Shown: positions 8,135 through 15,730 of the stretch, in pieces
Layout: every line of letters starts with the position of its first letter
How positions within the stretch are numbered: position 1 is the stretch's first letter
NCBI GenBank assembly: GCA_051744845.1
Contig: JBNJDJ010000020.1
Coordinates: 1 to 29,917, forward strand
Length of the DNA stretch: 29,917 bases
Source: JBNJDJ01 sp051744845
GTDB lineage: Bacteria; Bacillota; Clostridia; Peptostreptococcales; Acidaminobacteraceae
Direction of reading: 5' to 3'
Program-made: the position numbers and the translations under genes
The notes under the pieces: generated by a model
What the model was told of the DNA's origin: nothing
The model's input: the letters and a program-made list of their open reading frames with translations, nothing else
The model's database searches: none

Positions 8135-8160
8135 TAATTTTGTACATATTTACTAAAAAT

Positions 8161-8181
8161 AACTAATGAAATTTATTAGTT
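8161..8181. repeat. Inverted repeat upstream of the fba promoter
   Basis: AACTAAT and ATTAGTT (8161-8167, 8175-8181) form a perfect 7-bp inverted repeat with a 7-nt centre, ending 6 nt before the proposed -35. There is no T tract, so it is not a typical terminator. It may be an operator or a weak end signal for the preceding gene. Confidence 0.4.
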
Positions 8182-8187
8182 AATGAC

Positions 8188-8216
8188 TTCAAATACTTAA
8201 TTTAATGTGTTATAAT
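8188..8216 (+). promoter_or_regulatory. fba promoter
   Basis: TTCAAA (8188-8193), 17-nt spacer, extended -10 TGTTATAAT with TATAAT at 8211-8216. The start of transcription would be near 8223, giving a leader of about 129 nt. Confidence 0.65.
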
Positions 8217-8222
8217 ATTCAT

Positions 8223-8351
8223 AGTGTAAAGTTAATTTTATTAACTATACAAAACAAGTGAGTATAGGTTTTAAACAATAATCCTTGTTTAAGTAAAATA
8301 CCACAATATTCAGAAGTTCCCTATGTAAAGAAAAGAATTTAGGAGGAAAAA
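8223..8351 (+). promoter_or_regulatory. Structured 5' leader of fba
   Basis: Three helices can be drawn: AGTTAAT/ATTAACT with a TTT loop (8230-8246); TTAAACAA/TTGTTTAA with loop TAATCC (8271-8292); and GTATAGG/CCTATGT (8262-8268 with 8320-8326) enclosing the second hairpin. The ribosome site AGGAGG is at 8341-8346. I do not recognise a known riboswitch class. The perfect stems support structure; a regulatory role is inference. Confidence 0.4.
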
Positions 8352-9290
8352 ATGAGTTTAACAACAACTAAGAAAATGTTTAAAAAAGCAAATGCAAATG
8401 GTTATGCAATCGGTGCATTTAATATTAACAATTTAGAAGTTCTACAAGGAATTGTAGATGCTGCTGACGAAAGTAAATCAGATGTAATTATTCAATGTTC
8501 TGAAAGTGCTATGGCTTATGCTAGACCTACTTATTTAAAAAAGATGGTAGATGCTGCTGTTGAAGATACTTCAATTGATATTGCTCTTCACTTAGACCAC
8601 GGTGGTGACTTTGAAGCTTGTAAGAAAGCAGTTGATTTAGGTTTTACTTCAGTAATGATTGATGCATCTCATCATGACTTAGAAGAAAATATCGCTATTA
8701 CTAAAAAAGTAGTAGAGTATGCTCATGATAAAGGTGTTGTAGTTGAAGCTGAATTAGGACAATTAGCAGGTGTAGAAGATGAAGTTAATGTAAGTAAAGA
8801 AGACGCAACTTATACTGATCCACAAGATGCTAAAAGATTTGTTGAAGAAACAGGTGTTGATTCACTTGCAGTAGCTATAGGAACTTCTCACGGTGCTAAC
8901 AAATTTGAAGGCGAACCAGAATTAGCATTTGATCGATTAAAAGAAATTATGAGTCTTTTACCTGATAGTTTCCCATTAGTATTACACGGTGCTTCATCAG
9001 TATATTCTGATGTTGTTGAAGAAGCAAATAAATACGGTGCTGAATTAAAAGATGCTAACGGTGTACCTGATGAAATGTTATCTAAAGCTTGTACTGAATA
9101 TAATGTTTGCAAAGTTAATACAGATACTGACTTAAGATTAGAAGTAACAAGAGCTTGTAGAAAATCTTTTGTAGAAAATCCAACTAACTTTGATCCAAGA
9201 AAATATTTAGGACCAGCTAGAGATGCTGTAAAAAATGTTGTTATGCACAAAATTAACGACGTTTTAAAATCAGATGGCTCTGCTGAATAA
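8352..9290 (+). CDS. fba: Class II fructose-1,6-bisphosphate aldolase
   Basis: Zinc-dependent glycolytic/gluconeogenic enzyme that interconverts fructose-1,6-bisphosphate with dihydroxyacetone phosphate and glyceraldehyde-3-phosphate. The 312 residues span a complete TIM barrel. Metal and active-site motifs are present: LHLDHGGDF with Asp82 and His83, VMIDASHHD, VEAELGQLAG with Glu134, GTSHG with His180, LVLHGASS with His212, and phosphate-binding NTDTDLR. Its codon use is richer in G and C than its neighbours, as expected for a highly expressed gene, and an AGGAGG site precedes the ATG. It has its own promoter, a long structured leader and a strong terminator, so it is monocistronic. Confidence 0.96.
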   Translation: MSLTTTKKMFKKANANGYAIGAFNINNLEVLQGIVDAADESKSDVIIQCSESAMAYARPTYLKKMVDAAVEDTSIDIALHLDHGGDFEACKKAVDLGFTSVMIDASHHDLEENIAITKKVVEYAHDKGVVVEAELGQLAGVEDEVNVSKEDATYTDPQDAKRFVEETGVDSLAVAIGTSHGANKFEGEPELAFDRLKEIMSLLPDSFPLVLHGASSVYSDVVEEANKYGAELKDANGVPDEMLSKACTEYNVCKVNTDTDLRLEVTRACRKSFVENPTNFDPRKYLGPARDAVKNVVMHKINDVLKSDGSAE

Positions 9291-9308
9291 TCTTATTTTA
9301 AAAAAAAT

Positions 9309-9350
9309 AATCCCTATTTAAATCTTCAAAGATTTAAATAGGGATTTTTT
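9309..9350. terminator. Bidirectional intrinsic terminator between fba and engB
   Basis: A perfect 17-bp stem (9309-9325 with 9330-9346, loop TCAA) is flanked by T tracts on the plus strand (9345-9350) and on the minus strand (complement of 9301-9307). It serves the convergent genes fba and engB. Confidence 0.92.
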
Positions 9351-9357
9351 ATGTTTG

Positions 9358-9975
9358 TTATTGTCTTTCAAAATGAGTTTTAAATCCATTAACTTCTAAA
9401 AGTTGATTAATCATATCCCAAAATTCATACTTACCTCGTTTATCCTTAGCAGATACAGGTAACAATACATCCGAAGGACGCATTTTTAATTTTTCTCTTA
9501 CTCTTTTTAAAGATTTTTGAAATTTAGAATTTTTAACTTTATCAGCTTTAGTAGCTAAAACAATACCATTAAAACCCATTTGCAAAATATAATCATACAT
9601 TAAACGATCATCTTCTGTTGGAGAATGTCTTAAATCAACTAACATAATGACTTCAAGCAAATTTTTTCTTTTACTTATATACTCTTCCATCATATTTCCC
9701 CATTTATCTTTTTCTTCTTTAGAAACTTTTGCAAATCCATACCCTGGTAAATCTACGAATTTAATTTTATCATCAACATTATAAAAATTTATAGTTCTAG
9801 TTTTACCAGGTCTTTGAGAAGTTCTTGCTAATTTTTTTCTATTTAAAGCCATATTAATAAATGAAGATTTCCCTACATTTGACTTACCAGCAAAAGCAAA
9901 CTCTGGAGTAGGTGTATCAGGCCATTGTTTTTTACTTACAGCCGATATAATAATATCGCTTTTAGCAATTTTCAT
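9358..9975 (-). CDS. engB: Ribosome biogenesis GTPase YsxC/EngB
   Basis: Essential GTPase needed for assembly of the large ribosomal subunit. G motifs are in order: G1 GKSNVGKS at 30-37, G2 region around RPGKTRTINFY, G3 DLPG at 75-78 (DLPGYGFAKV), G4 TKAD at 142-145, and G5 near PVSAKDKRG. The 205-residue length is typical. Its ATG overlaps the lon stop codon by one nucleotide (TAATG), with GGAGGG inside the end of lon, so translation is coupled. It is the last gene of the tig-clpP-clpX-lon-engB operon, an order conserved across Firmicutes. Confidence 0.96.
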   Translation of the reverse strand: MKIAKSDIIISAVSKKQWPDTPTPEFAFAGKSNVGKSSFINMALNRKKLARTSQRPGKTRTINFYNVDDKIKFVDLPGYGFAKVSKEEKDKWGNMMEEYISKRKNLLEVIMLVDLRHSPTEDDRLMYDYILQMGFNGIVLATKADKVKNSKFQKSLKRVREKLKMRPSDVLLPVSAKDKRGKYEFWDMINQLLEVNGFKTHFERQ

Positions 9976-12296
9976 TATTTGCCCTCCTCAATCAAAGCAT
10001 ATTCTAGAACTTCATCCATAGTTTTAACTAATTTGAAATCTATAGCTTTTTTTACAGATTTTGGAACCTTTTCTAGATTTTTCTTATTTTTATAAGGAAT
10101 TAAAACTGTCTCTACCTCAGCTCTTTTAGCTGCTAGTGCTTTTTGCTTTAAACCACCGATTGGTAACACACGCCCTCTTAACGTAACTTCACCTGTCATT
10201 GCAACAGTATTAGATACTTTTATTCCTGCAAGTGCTGAAAGCATTGCTGTAGCTATTGTAATACCTGCTGATGGGCCATCTTTAGGTATTGCACCTTCAG
10301 GTATATGAATATGAATATCTAATTCTTCATAAAATTTATCGTCAATATTATAGTCTTTTGCTATTGTTCTAATATAACTTTGAGCTGTTTTAGCAGACTC
10401 TTTCATAACGTCGCCTAATTTACCTGTTAGTACTAACTTTCCTTTACCTTTCATTGTTGCTACTTCAACAGATAAAGTATCTCCACCAACTGGTGTCCAA
10501 GCTAAGCCTCTAGCTACACCTATTTCATTATTGTCATCAATTTTATCATAACTATATTTAGGTATACCTAAGTGTTTATGAATATTTCTTAAATCTATTC
10601 TTACCTTTTCTTTATCCTCAGAAACAATTTTAGTAGCTGCTTTTCTACATAACTTGCCTATAACTCTTTCAAGTTCTCTAACTCCAGCTTCTTTAGTATA
10701 TTTTTGAATCACTTCTTTCAATGTATTTTCCGATAGTTTTAAATTATCTTTATCAATACCATTTTCTTTTCTTTGCTTATCAACTAAATACCTTTGAGCA
10801 ATTTTTAGCTTTTCTTCTTCAGTATATCCACTAATTTCAATTACTTCCATTCTATCTCTTAACGGTCTAGGAACTGTTGATAAATCATTTGCAGTAGTAA
10901 TAAATAAAACTTTTGATAAATCGAAAGGAACTTCTAAATAACGATCAACAAATTCTTTATTTTGTTCTGGATCTAATACTTCTAATAAAGCCGACGCTGG
11001 GTCACCTTTATAGCTACTGCTAATTTTATCTATTTCATCAAATAGGAATACTGGATTTTTTGTTCCGGCTTCTTTAATTCCATTAATAATTCTTCCTGGA
11101 ATAGCTCCAATATAAGTTCTTCTATGTCCTCTAATTTCAGATTCATCTTTTACTCCACCTAAAGACATTCTATGAAATTCTCTACCTAAAGATCTTGCAA
11201 TAGATTTTGCAACAGATGTTTTCCCAACACCTGGAGGACCTACAAGACAAATAATAGGACCTTTCATTGACTCTTTTAATTTTCTAATAGCTAAATATTC
11301 AACAATCCTAGTCTTTAAATCCTTTAAACCATAATGGTCTTCATTTAATATTTTTCTAACATGATCTAAATCTAAATTATCATCTGATAGATTATTCCAA
11401 GGCAACTCTAAAATATTTTCAATATATGTTCTAATAACATTAGCTTCACTACTTGAACTTTTAGAACGTTTTAGTTTCTTTATTTCTTTTTTTATTTTAG
11501 TAGTAATTTTTTCTGATAAATCTAATTCTTCTAGTTTTTCTAACATTTCAGCAGTTTCATTTTCACTACCAATATCGTCACCTAGTTCTTTTTGTATAAC
11601 TTTAAGCTTTTCTTTTAAAAAATATTTTTTTTGTCGCTTATTTATATTACTTTGTACCTTAGAATTAATTTTATTTTCAACTTCTAAAATTTCTTTTTCA
11701 CTAATAATTATCTCTAAAATAATATTTAATCGTTTCTTAACATCTATTGTTTCTATTAATTCTTGCTTTTTTTCTGGTTTTAACGAAATATTTGCAGCAA
11801 TTGTATCAGCAAATTTATCTGGATCTTCTATTGTAGAAGCTGTCATAAATATTTCTGGATCTAGCTTTTTATTTACTTTTACATATCCTTCAAACACATC
11901 TAAAATAGAGCGCATTAATGCTTCTGTCTCTGTATCTTTTTTTCCTTTTTCTCTATGTTTTGAAATTTCTACTTCAAAAAGTTCTTCAGTATTTAAAATA
12001 TCTTCGATTTTTGCTCTATATTTTCCTTCTACCAAAACTCTTATAGAGTCTCCTGGCAATTTTAACATTTGTTTTATTTTACAAACCACTCCTACATCAT
12101 AAAAATCTTTAGGAGATGGTTTTTCAACTTTTATTTCTTTTTGTGTTGTCAAAAAGATCAATTGATCTTTAACCATAGCTTCTTCTAAAGCTTCTATTGA
12201 TCTTTCTCTTGCAACATCAAAGTGCTTAACTTCTGATGGCAAAATTGATAATCCTCTAAGTGGTATTAATGGGATTTTTATAAATTCATCACTCAT
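9975..12296 (-). CDS. lon: ATP-dependent protease Lon
   Basis: Cytoplasmic AAA+ serine protease that degrades misfolded and regulatory proteins. With the start used here it has 773 residues: N-terminal LON domain (IPLIPLRGLSILP onward), a charged helical region, AAA+ domain with Walker A GPPGVGKT (353-360) and Walker B FLFDEIDK, and a C-terminal protease domain with the Ser676-Lys719 dyad (DGPSAG; GGLKQK). The ATG at 12296 has AAAGGAG 7 nt upstream. A longer reading would begin at a TTG inside the intercistronic hairpin and lacks a ribosome site, so I reject it. It lies 53 nt after clpX, with that hairpin between, and overlaps engB by 1 nt. Confidence 0.96.
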   Translation of the reverse strand: MSDEFIKIPLIPLRGLSILPSEVKHFDVARERSIEALEEAMVKDQLIFLTTQKEIKVEKPSPKDFYDVGVVCKIKQMLKLPGDSIRVLVEGKYRAKIEDILNTEELFEVEISKHREKGKKDTETEALMRSILDVFEGYVKVNKKLDPEIFMTASTIEDPDKFADTIAANISLKPEKKQELIETIDVKKRLNIILEIIISEKEILEVENKINSKVQSNINKRQKKYFLKEKLKVIQKELGDDIGSENETAEMLEKLEELDLSEKITTKIKKEIKKLKRSKSSSSEANVIRTYIENILELPWNNLSDDNLDLDHVRKILNEDHYGLKDLKTRIVEYLAIRKLKESMKGPIICLVGPPGVGKTSVAKSIARSLGREFHRMSLGGVKDESEIRGHRRTYIGAIPGRIINGIKEAGTKNPVFLFDEIDKISSSYKGDPASALLEVLDPEQNKEFVDRYLEVPFDLSKVLFITTANDLSTVPRPLRDRMEVIEISGYTEEEKLKIAQRYLVDKQRKENGIDKDNLKLSENTLKEVIQKYTKEAGVRELERVIGKLCRKAATKIVSEDKEKVRIDLRNIHKHLGIPKYSYDKIDDNNEIGVARGLAWTPVGGDTLSVEVATMKGKGKLVLTGKLGDVMKESAKTAQSYIRTIAKDYNIDDKFYEELDIHIHIPEGAIPKDGPSAGITIATAMLSALAGIKVSNTVAMTGEVTLRGRVLPIGGLKQKALAAKRAEVETVLIPYKNKKNLEKVPKSVKKAIDFKLVKTMDEVLEYALIEEGK

Positions 12297-12317
12297 AATA
12301 CTACTCCTTTCTATACA

Positions 12318-12354
12318 TAAAATGCGAGTCAAAAGACTCGCAAAATATTTTATG
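12318..12354 (-). other. Intercistronic hairpin between clpX and lon
   Basis: GCGAGTC/GACTCGC (12324-12330 with 12335-12341, 4-nt loop) is a GC-rich 7-bp stem, unusual for this AT-rich DNA. An outer ATAAAAT/ATTTTAT helix can extend it across a small bulge and includes the clpX stop codon. Only four Ts follow on the minus strand. It may be a leaky terminator, an RNA-processing site or a 3'-end stabiliser that sets the ratio of ClpX to Lon. Confidence 0.5.
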
Positions 12355-13600
12355 AACTTACTATTTTTTCTGATCCAGCGTCTTTTTTATATATTAACTT
12401 TGGTGGCTGGTCATTAGTAACAGCATCTTTTGTTATTATACATTTTTTAACATTTTTCTTTTGCGGTATATCATACATTATATCTATCATTACTTTTTCT
12501 AAAATACCTTTTAATCCACGAGCTCCTGTTTCATTTTTAACTGCTCTTTTAGCTACTTCTAATAAAGCATCTTTCTCAAATTCTAATTCAACTCCATCGA
12601 ATTCTAAAAACTTTTGATATTGTTTTACTAAAGCATCTTTTGGTTCTTGTAAGATTTGAGTTAATGCTTTTTCATCTAGTTCATGTAATGATGAAACTAC
12701 AGGAATTCTACCTATTAGCTCTGGAATTAATCCAAACTTTAATAAATCATGAGTTTGAACTTGCTTAAATAATTCACCAATTTTATAATCTTCATTTGAT
12801 TTTAATTCAGCTCCAAAACCCATAGATTTTTTACCTATACGTTTAGAAATGATTTTATCTAAACCATCAAAAGCTCCACCACATACAAATAAGATATTGC
12901 TAGTATCAATTTTTAAAAATTCTTGATGTGGATGTTTACGCCCACCTTGTGGTGGAACAGAAGCAACAGTACCTTCAACCATTTTTAAAAGAGCTTGTTG
13001 AACTCCTTCGCCACTAACATCTCTAGTAATTGAAGTATTTTCACTTCTTCTAGCTATTTTATCTAATTCATCTATATATATTATACCTTTTTCTGCTTTT
13101 TCTATATCATAATCAGCTGCTTGAATTAATTTTAATAATATATTTTCAACATCTTCTCCTACATAACCAGCTTCAGTTAATGTAGTAGCATCAGCAATTG
13201 CAAACGGAACATCAAGTGTCCTTGCAAGAGTTCTAGCTAATAATGTTTTACCTGAACCAGTAGGTCCAATTAATAAAATATTACTTTTTTCAAGCTCAAT
13301 ATCGTTTATATCAGCACCTCTTTTTACTCTTTTGTAGTGATTGTAAACTGATACAGCTAATGTCTTTTTAGCATCTTCTTGACCAATAACATATTCATCT
13401 AATGTCTCTTTAATTTCAGAAGGTATAGGTAAATTTTCTAAATCTAAATCTCCCTCAACTTCTTCATCTAAAATTTCATTACATAGCTCTATACATTCAT
13501 CGCATATATATACATTAGGCCCAGCTACCAATCGTCTTACTTGATCTTGAGTTTTACCACAAAACGAGCATACAAGTTGCTTATCTTTATCTTTACTCAT
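12350..13600 (-). CDS. clpX: ATP-dependent Clp protease ATP-binding subunit ClpX
   Basis: AAA+ unfoldase that feeds substrates to ClpP. The N-terminal zinc-binding domain has Cys11, Cys14, Cys33 and Cys36 (CSFC, CDEC). Walker A is GPTGSGKT (112-119), the pore loop GYVGED follows, Walker B is IIYIDELDK, and the ClpP-contact IGF-type loop lies in the MGFGAEL region. At 416 residues it is complete. An AGGAGG site lies 6 nt before the ATG. The gap to clpP is 8 nt. Confidence 0.97.
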   Translation of the reverse strand: MSKDKDKQLVCSFCGKTQDQVRRLVAGPNVYICDECIELCNEILDEEVEGDLDLENLPIPSEIKETLDEYVIGQEDAKKTLAVSVYNHYKRVKRGADINDIELEKSNILLIGPTGSGKTLLARTLARTLDVPFAIADATTLTEAGYVGEDVENILLKLIQAADYDIEKAEKGIIYIDELDKIARRSENTSITRDVSGEGVQQALLKMVEGTVASVPPQGGRKHPHQEFLKIDTSNILFVCGGAFDGLDKIISKRIGKKSMGFGAELKSNEDYKIGELFKQVQTHDLLKFGLIPELIGRIPVVSSLHELDEKALTQILQEPKDALVKQYQKFLEFDGVELEFEKDALLEVAKRAVKNETGARGLKGILEKVMIDIMYDIPQKKNVKKCIITKDAVTNDQPPKLIYKKDAGSEKIVSS

Positions 13601-13608
13601 AAAACCTC

Positions 13609-14199
13609 CTATTCTCTAGACTCTATAATTTCGTCAATAATACCGTATTCTAGAGCTTCCTTAGGAGACATAAAATTATCACGATCTGTATCTTTTTCTA
13701 TTACTTCTAAAGGTTGACCAGTCATTTCTGATAATAATAGATTTAATCTTTCTTTAATCTTTAATAATCTATCAGCTCTAATTTTTACATCAGTAGCTTG
13801 ACCTTTAGCACCACCAAGTGGTTGGTGTATCATTACTTCTGAATTTGGTAATACATATCTTTTACCTTGTTCTCCAGCTGCTAATAGGAAAGCTCCCATA
13901 CTTGCAGCAATACCTATACAAATAGTCGATACATCAGGCTTTATATAATTCATTGTATCGTATATTGCCATTCCTGCAGTTATAGAACCGCCTGGAGAAT
14001 TAATATATAAATTTATATCTTTTTCAGGATCATCAGACTCTAAATATAATAATTGAGCCGTTATTAAACTAGCTTGGGCATCATTTACTGGCCCTCTTAG
14101 CATAACTATTCTATCCTTTAATAACCTAGAAAAAATATCATATTGTCTTTCCCCACGGTTAGTTTGTTCTACTACCATTGGGACTAAACCATTACTCAT
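13609..14199 (-). CDS. clpP: ATP-dependent Clp protease proteolytic subunit ClpP
   Basis: Serine peptidase that forms the tetradecameric degradation chamber used by ClpX and other Clp ATPases. With the start chosen, the length is 196 residues, as expected, and the triad is Ser100 (GIAASMGAF), His125 (MIHQPLGG) and Asp174 (TDRDNF). The ATG at 14199 has AAAAGGAG 8 nt upstream; an in-frame ATG at 14235 lies within tig and has no site. The propeptide-like start (MSNGLVPMVVEQT) is typical. It is cotranscribed between tig and clpX. Confidence 0.97.
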   Translation of the reverse strand: MSNGLVPMVVEQTNRGERQYDIFSRLLKDRIVMLRGPVNDAQASLITAQLLYLESDDPEKDINLYINSPGGSITAGMAIYDTMNYIKPDVSTICIGIAASMGAFLLAAGEQGKRYVLPNSEVMIHQPLGGAKGQATDVKIRADRLLKIKERLNLLLSEMTGQPLEVIEKDTDRDNFMSPKEALEYGIIDEIIESRE

Positions 14200-14218
14200 A
14201 TTTTCACTCCTTTTAAAA

Positions 14219-15502
14219 TTATTCAATTTCTGCATTATCTAATAAAAAGTCTACTGTTTTTCTAGAAACGATTGAATCTTTAATATGATCATCATTTCCA
14301 CCTAACATTTCTTTTATCTCTTCAACTTCTTTATCTTGTGCTTCTGCAAATTTCTTATATTCTTCATTAATTTCTTCTTCTGTAGCTTCAATATTTTCTT
14401 CCTTTTTCAAAGCATCAAATAATAAACCTGTCTGTACTCTTTTAACTGCATCTGGTCTCATATTTTCTTTTAATTCGTCTAAATCGCCACCAGTCATTTG
14501 AGCATATGTGTCCATATCAATTCCTTGCTGACTTAATTGTCTTTCAAAGTTTTTCATCATTCCATCAATTTCAGCCTCTACCATTTTCTCAGGAATTTCA
14601 ACTTCCATATTTTCACAAGCTTTTTCAATAACCTTATCTCTTAATGCTCTTTCAGCATTTTCATCAGCTGATTTTTGAAGTTTTTCTTTGATATCTTCTT
14701 TATATTCTTCTAAAGTATCAAACTCTGATGTATCTACAGCAAATTCATCATTTAATTCTGGTAGTTCTTTTACTTTATTCCCTAAAATTTCAACTTTAAA
14801 CACTGCATCTTTATTTGCTAAGTCTTCTTTTTGATAATCCTCTGGAAATGTTACTTCTACTTCTACTTCATCTCCCACATTTTTACCAATTAATTGTTCT
14901 TCAAAACCTGGAATAAATGAACCTGATCCAATTTCTAATTCATGTCCTTCAGCAGAACCGCCTTCAAATTCTTCGCCATCAACAGTTCCTACAAAATTTA
15001 TAGTTACTTTATCGCCTTCTTCAATAGCTCTATCTTCTACATTAACTAATCTAGCATTTTGTTCTCTTTTCTTTTCTAATTCTTCTAAAACATCCTCTTG
15101 TGTTATTTCAGTATCAGCTTTTTCAAGTTTTAAACCTTTATATTTTCCTAATTTAGCTTCAGGTTTAACTTCTACTTCAAATTCAATTACTAAATCTTTG
15201 TCTTTACCAATTTCTACAATATCTAAATCAGGTCTATCAATTGGCTCTATATCTAATTCATCTAAAGCTTTTGTATAAACATCTGGAAGTAAAGAGTTTA
15301 CAGCTTCTTCATAAAAAATCCCTTCACCATATTGCTTTTCAATTATTTTTCTAGGTGCTTTCCCTTTTCTAAACCCAGGTATATTAAATTTTTTTCTTTC
15401 TTTTTTAAAAGCTTGTGTTACAGCCTCTTTAAATTTATCATTTTCTACAACTGCTTCAAACTTAACTTGACTTTCTTCATTATTTTTAACTTCAAATTCC
15501 AT
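14219..15502 (-). CDS. tig: Trigger factor (ribosome-associated chaperone and prolyl isomerase)
   Basis: Binds ribosomal protein L23 at the exit tunnel and shelters nascent chains. The ribosome-docking signature GFRKGKAPR is at 43-51. The FKBP-type isomerase domain spans about 150-240 (GDKVTINFVGTVDGEEFEGG, IGSGSFIPGFEEQLIG), followed by the long helical C-terminal chaperone arms. The 427-residue length is standard. An AGGAGG site precedes the ATG by 6 nt. It is the first gene of the operon, with a promoter at 15584-15612. Confidence 0.97.
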   Translation of the reverse strand: MEFEVKNNEESQVKFEAVVENDKFKEAVTQAFKKERKKFNIPGFRKGKAPRKIIEKQYGEGIFYEEAVNSLLPDVYTKALDELDIEPIDRPDLDIVEIGKDKDLVIEFEVEVKPEAKLGKYKGLKLEKADTEITQEDVLEELEKKREQNARLVNVEDRAIEEGDKVTINFVGTVDGEEFEGGSAEGHELEIGSGSFIPGFEEQLIGKNVGDEVEVEVTFPEDYQKEDLANKDAVFKVEILGNKVKELPELNDEFAVDTSEFDTLEEYKEDIKEKLQKSADENAERALRDKVIEKACENMEVEIPEKMVEAEIDGMMKNFERQLSQQGIDMDTYAQMTGGDLDELKENMRPDAVKRVQTGLLFDALKKEENIEATEEEINEEYKKFAEAQDKEVEEIKEMLGGNDDHIKDSIVSRKTVDFLLDNAEIE

Positions 15503-15583
15503 GTTATCCTCCTACGAAAAACTATTTTCTTAAAATTTAATCTATATAAAAATATATTAGTCTAATTTGCCTATCACTTATAT

Positions 15584-15612
15584 ATTTTATATTAATTCAT
15601 CAAATATGTAAA
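15584..15612 (-). promoter_or_regulatory. Promoter of the tig-clpP-clpX-lon-engB operon
   Basis: On the minus strand TTTACA (15612-15607), 17-nt spacer, TAAAAT (15589-15584). The leader is about 75 nt. No CtsR heptad repeat or CIRCE is visible here, so heat control by those repressors is not supported. Confidence 0.65.
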
Positions 15613-15660
15613 CATCTTTTTTAATTTAAGTCAAGTCTTTTTTAAATTAATAGGATTTGA

Positions 15661-15689
15661 TTGTTAAAATAATTAAAAAATGATAATAT
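15661..15689 (+). promoter_or_regulatory. Possible promoter for the helicase-msrB pair
   Basis: TTGTTA (15661-15666), 17-nt spacer, TAATAT (15684-15689), 41 nt before the ATG at 15731. It matches consensus only moderately in very AT-rich DNA. Confidence 0.35.
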
Positions 15690-15730
15690 ATAACAATAAG
15701 ATAATAGAAAAGTTTCATCGAGGAGTTTTT

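Noticed and set aside
8230..8246. Rex operator in the fba leader
   Set aside because: The GTTAA..TTAAC inverted repeat has the wrong half-site and spacing for the known Rex consensus.
8888..9250. Minus-strand open frame inside fba
   Set aside because: Shadow of a highly conserved enzyme gene; no ribosome site.
12297..12332. Longer lon reading from an upstream TTG
   Set aside because: The TTG lies within the intercistronic hairpin and the real ATG has AAAGGAG at ideal distance.
15332..15565. Plus-strand frame across the start of tig
   Set aside because: Phe-rich shadow translation overlapping the tig start and leader; no ribosome site.
15503..15730. CtsR or CIRCE site in front of tig
   Set aside because: TCAAGTC-like strings occur near 15630 but do not form the required heptad direct repeat, and no CIRCE half-site is present.
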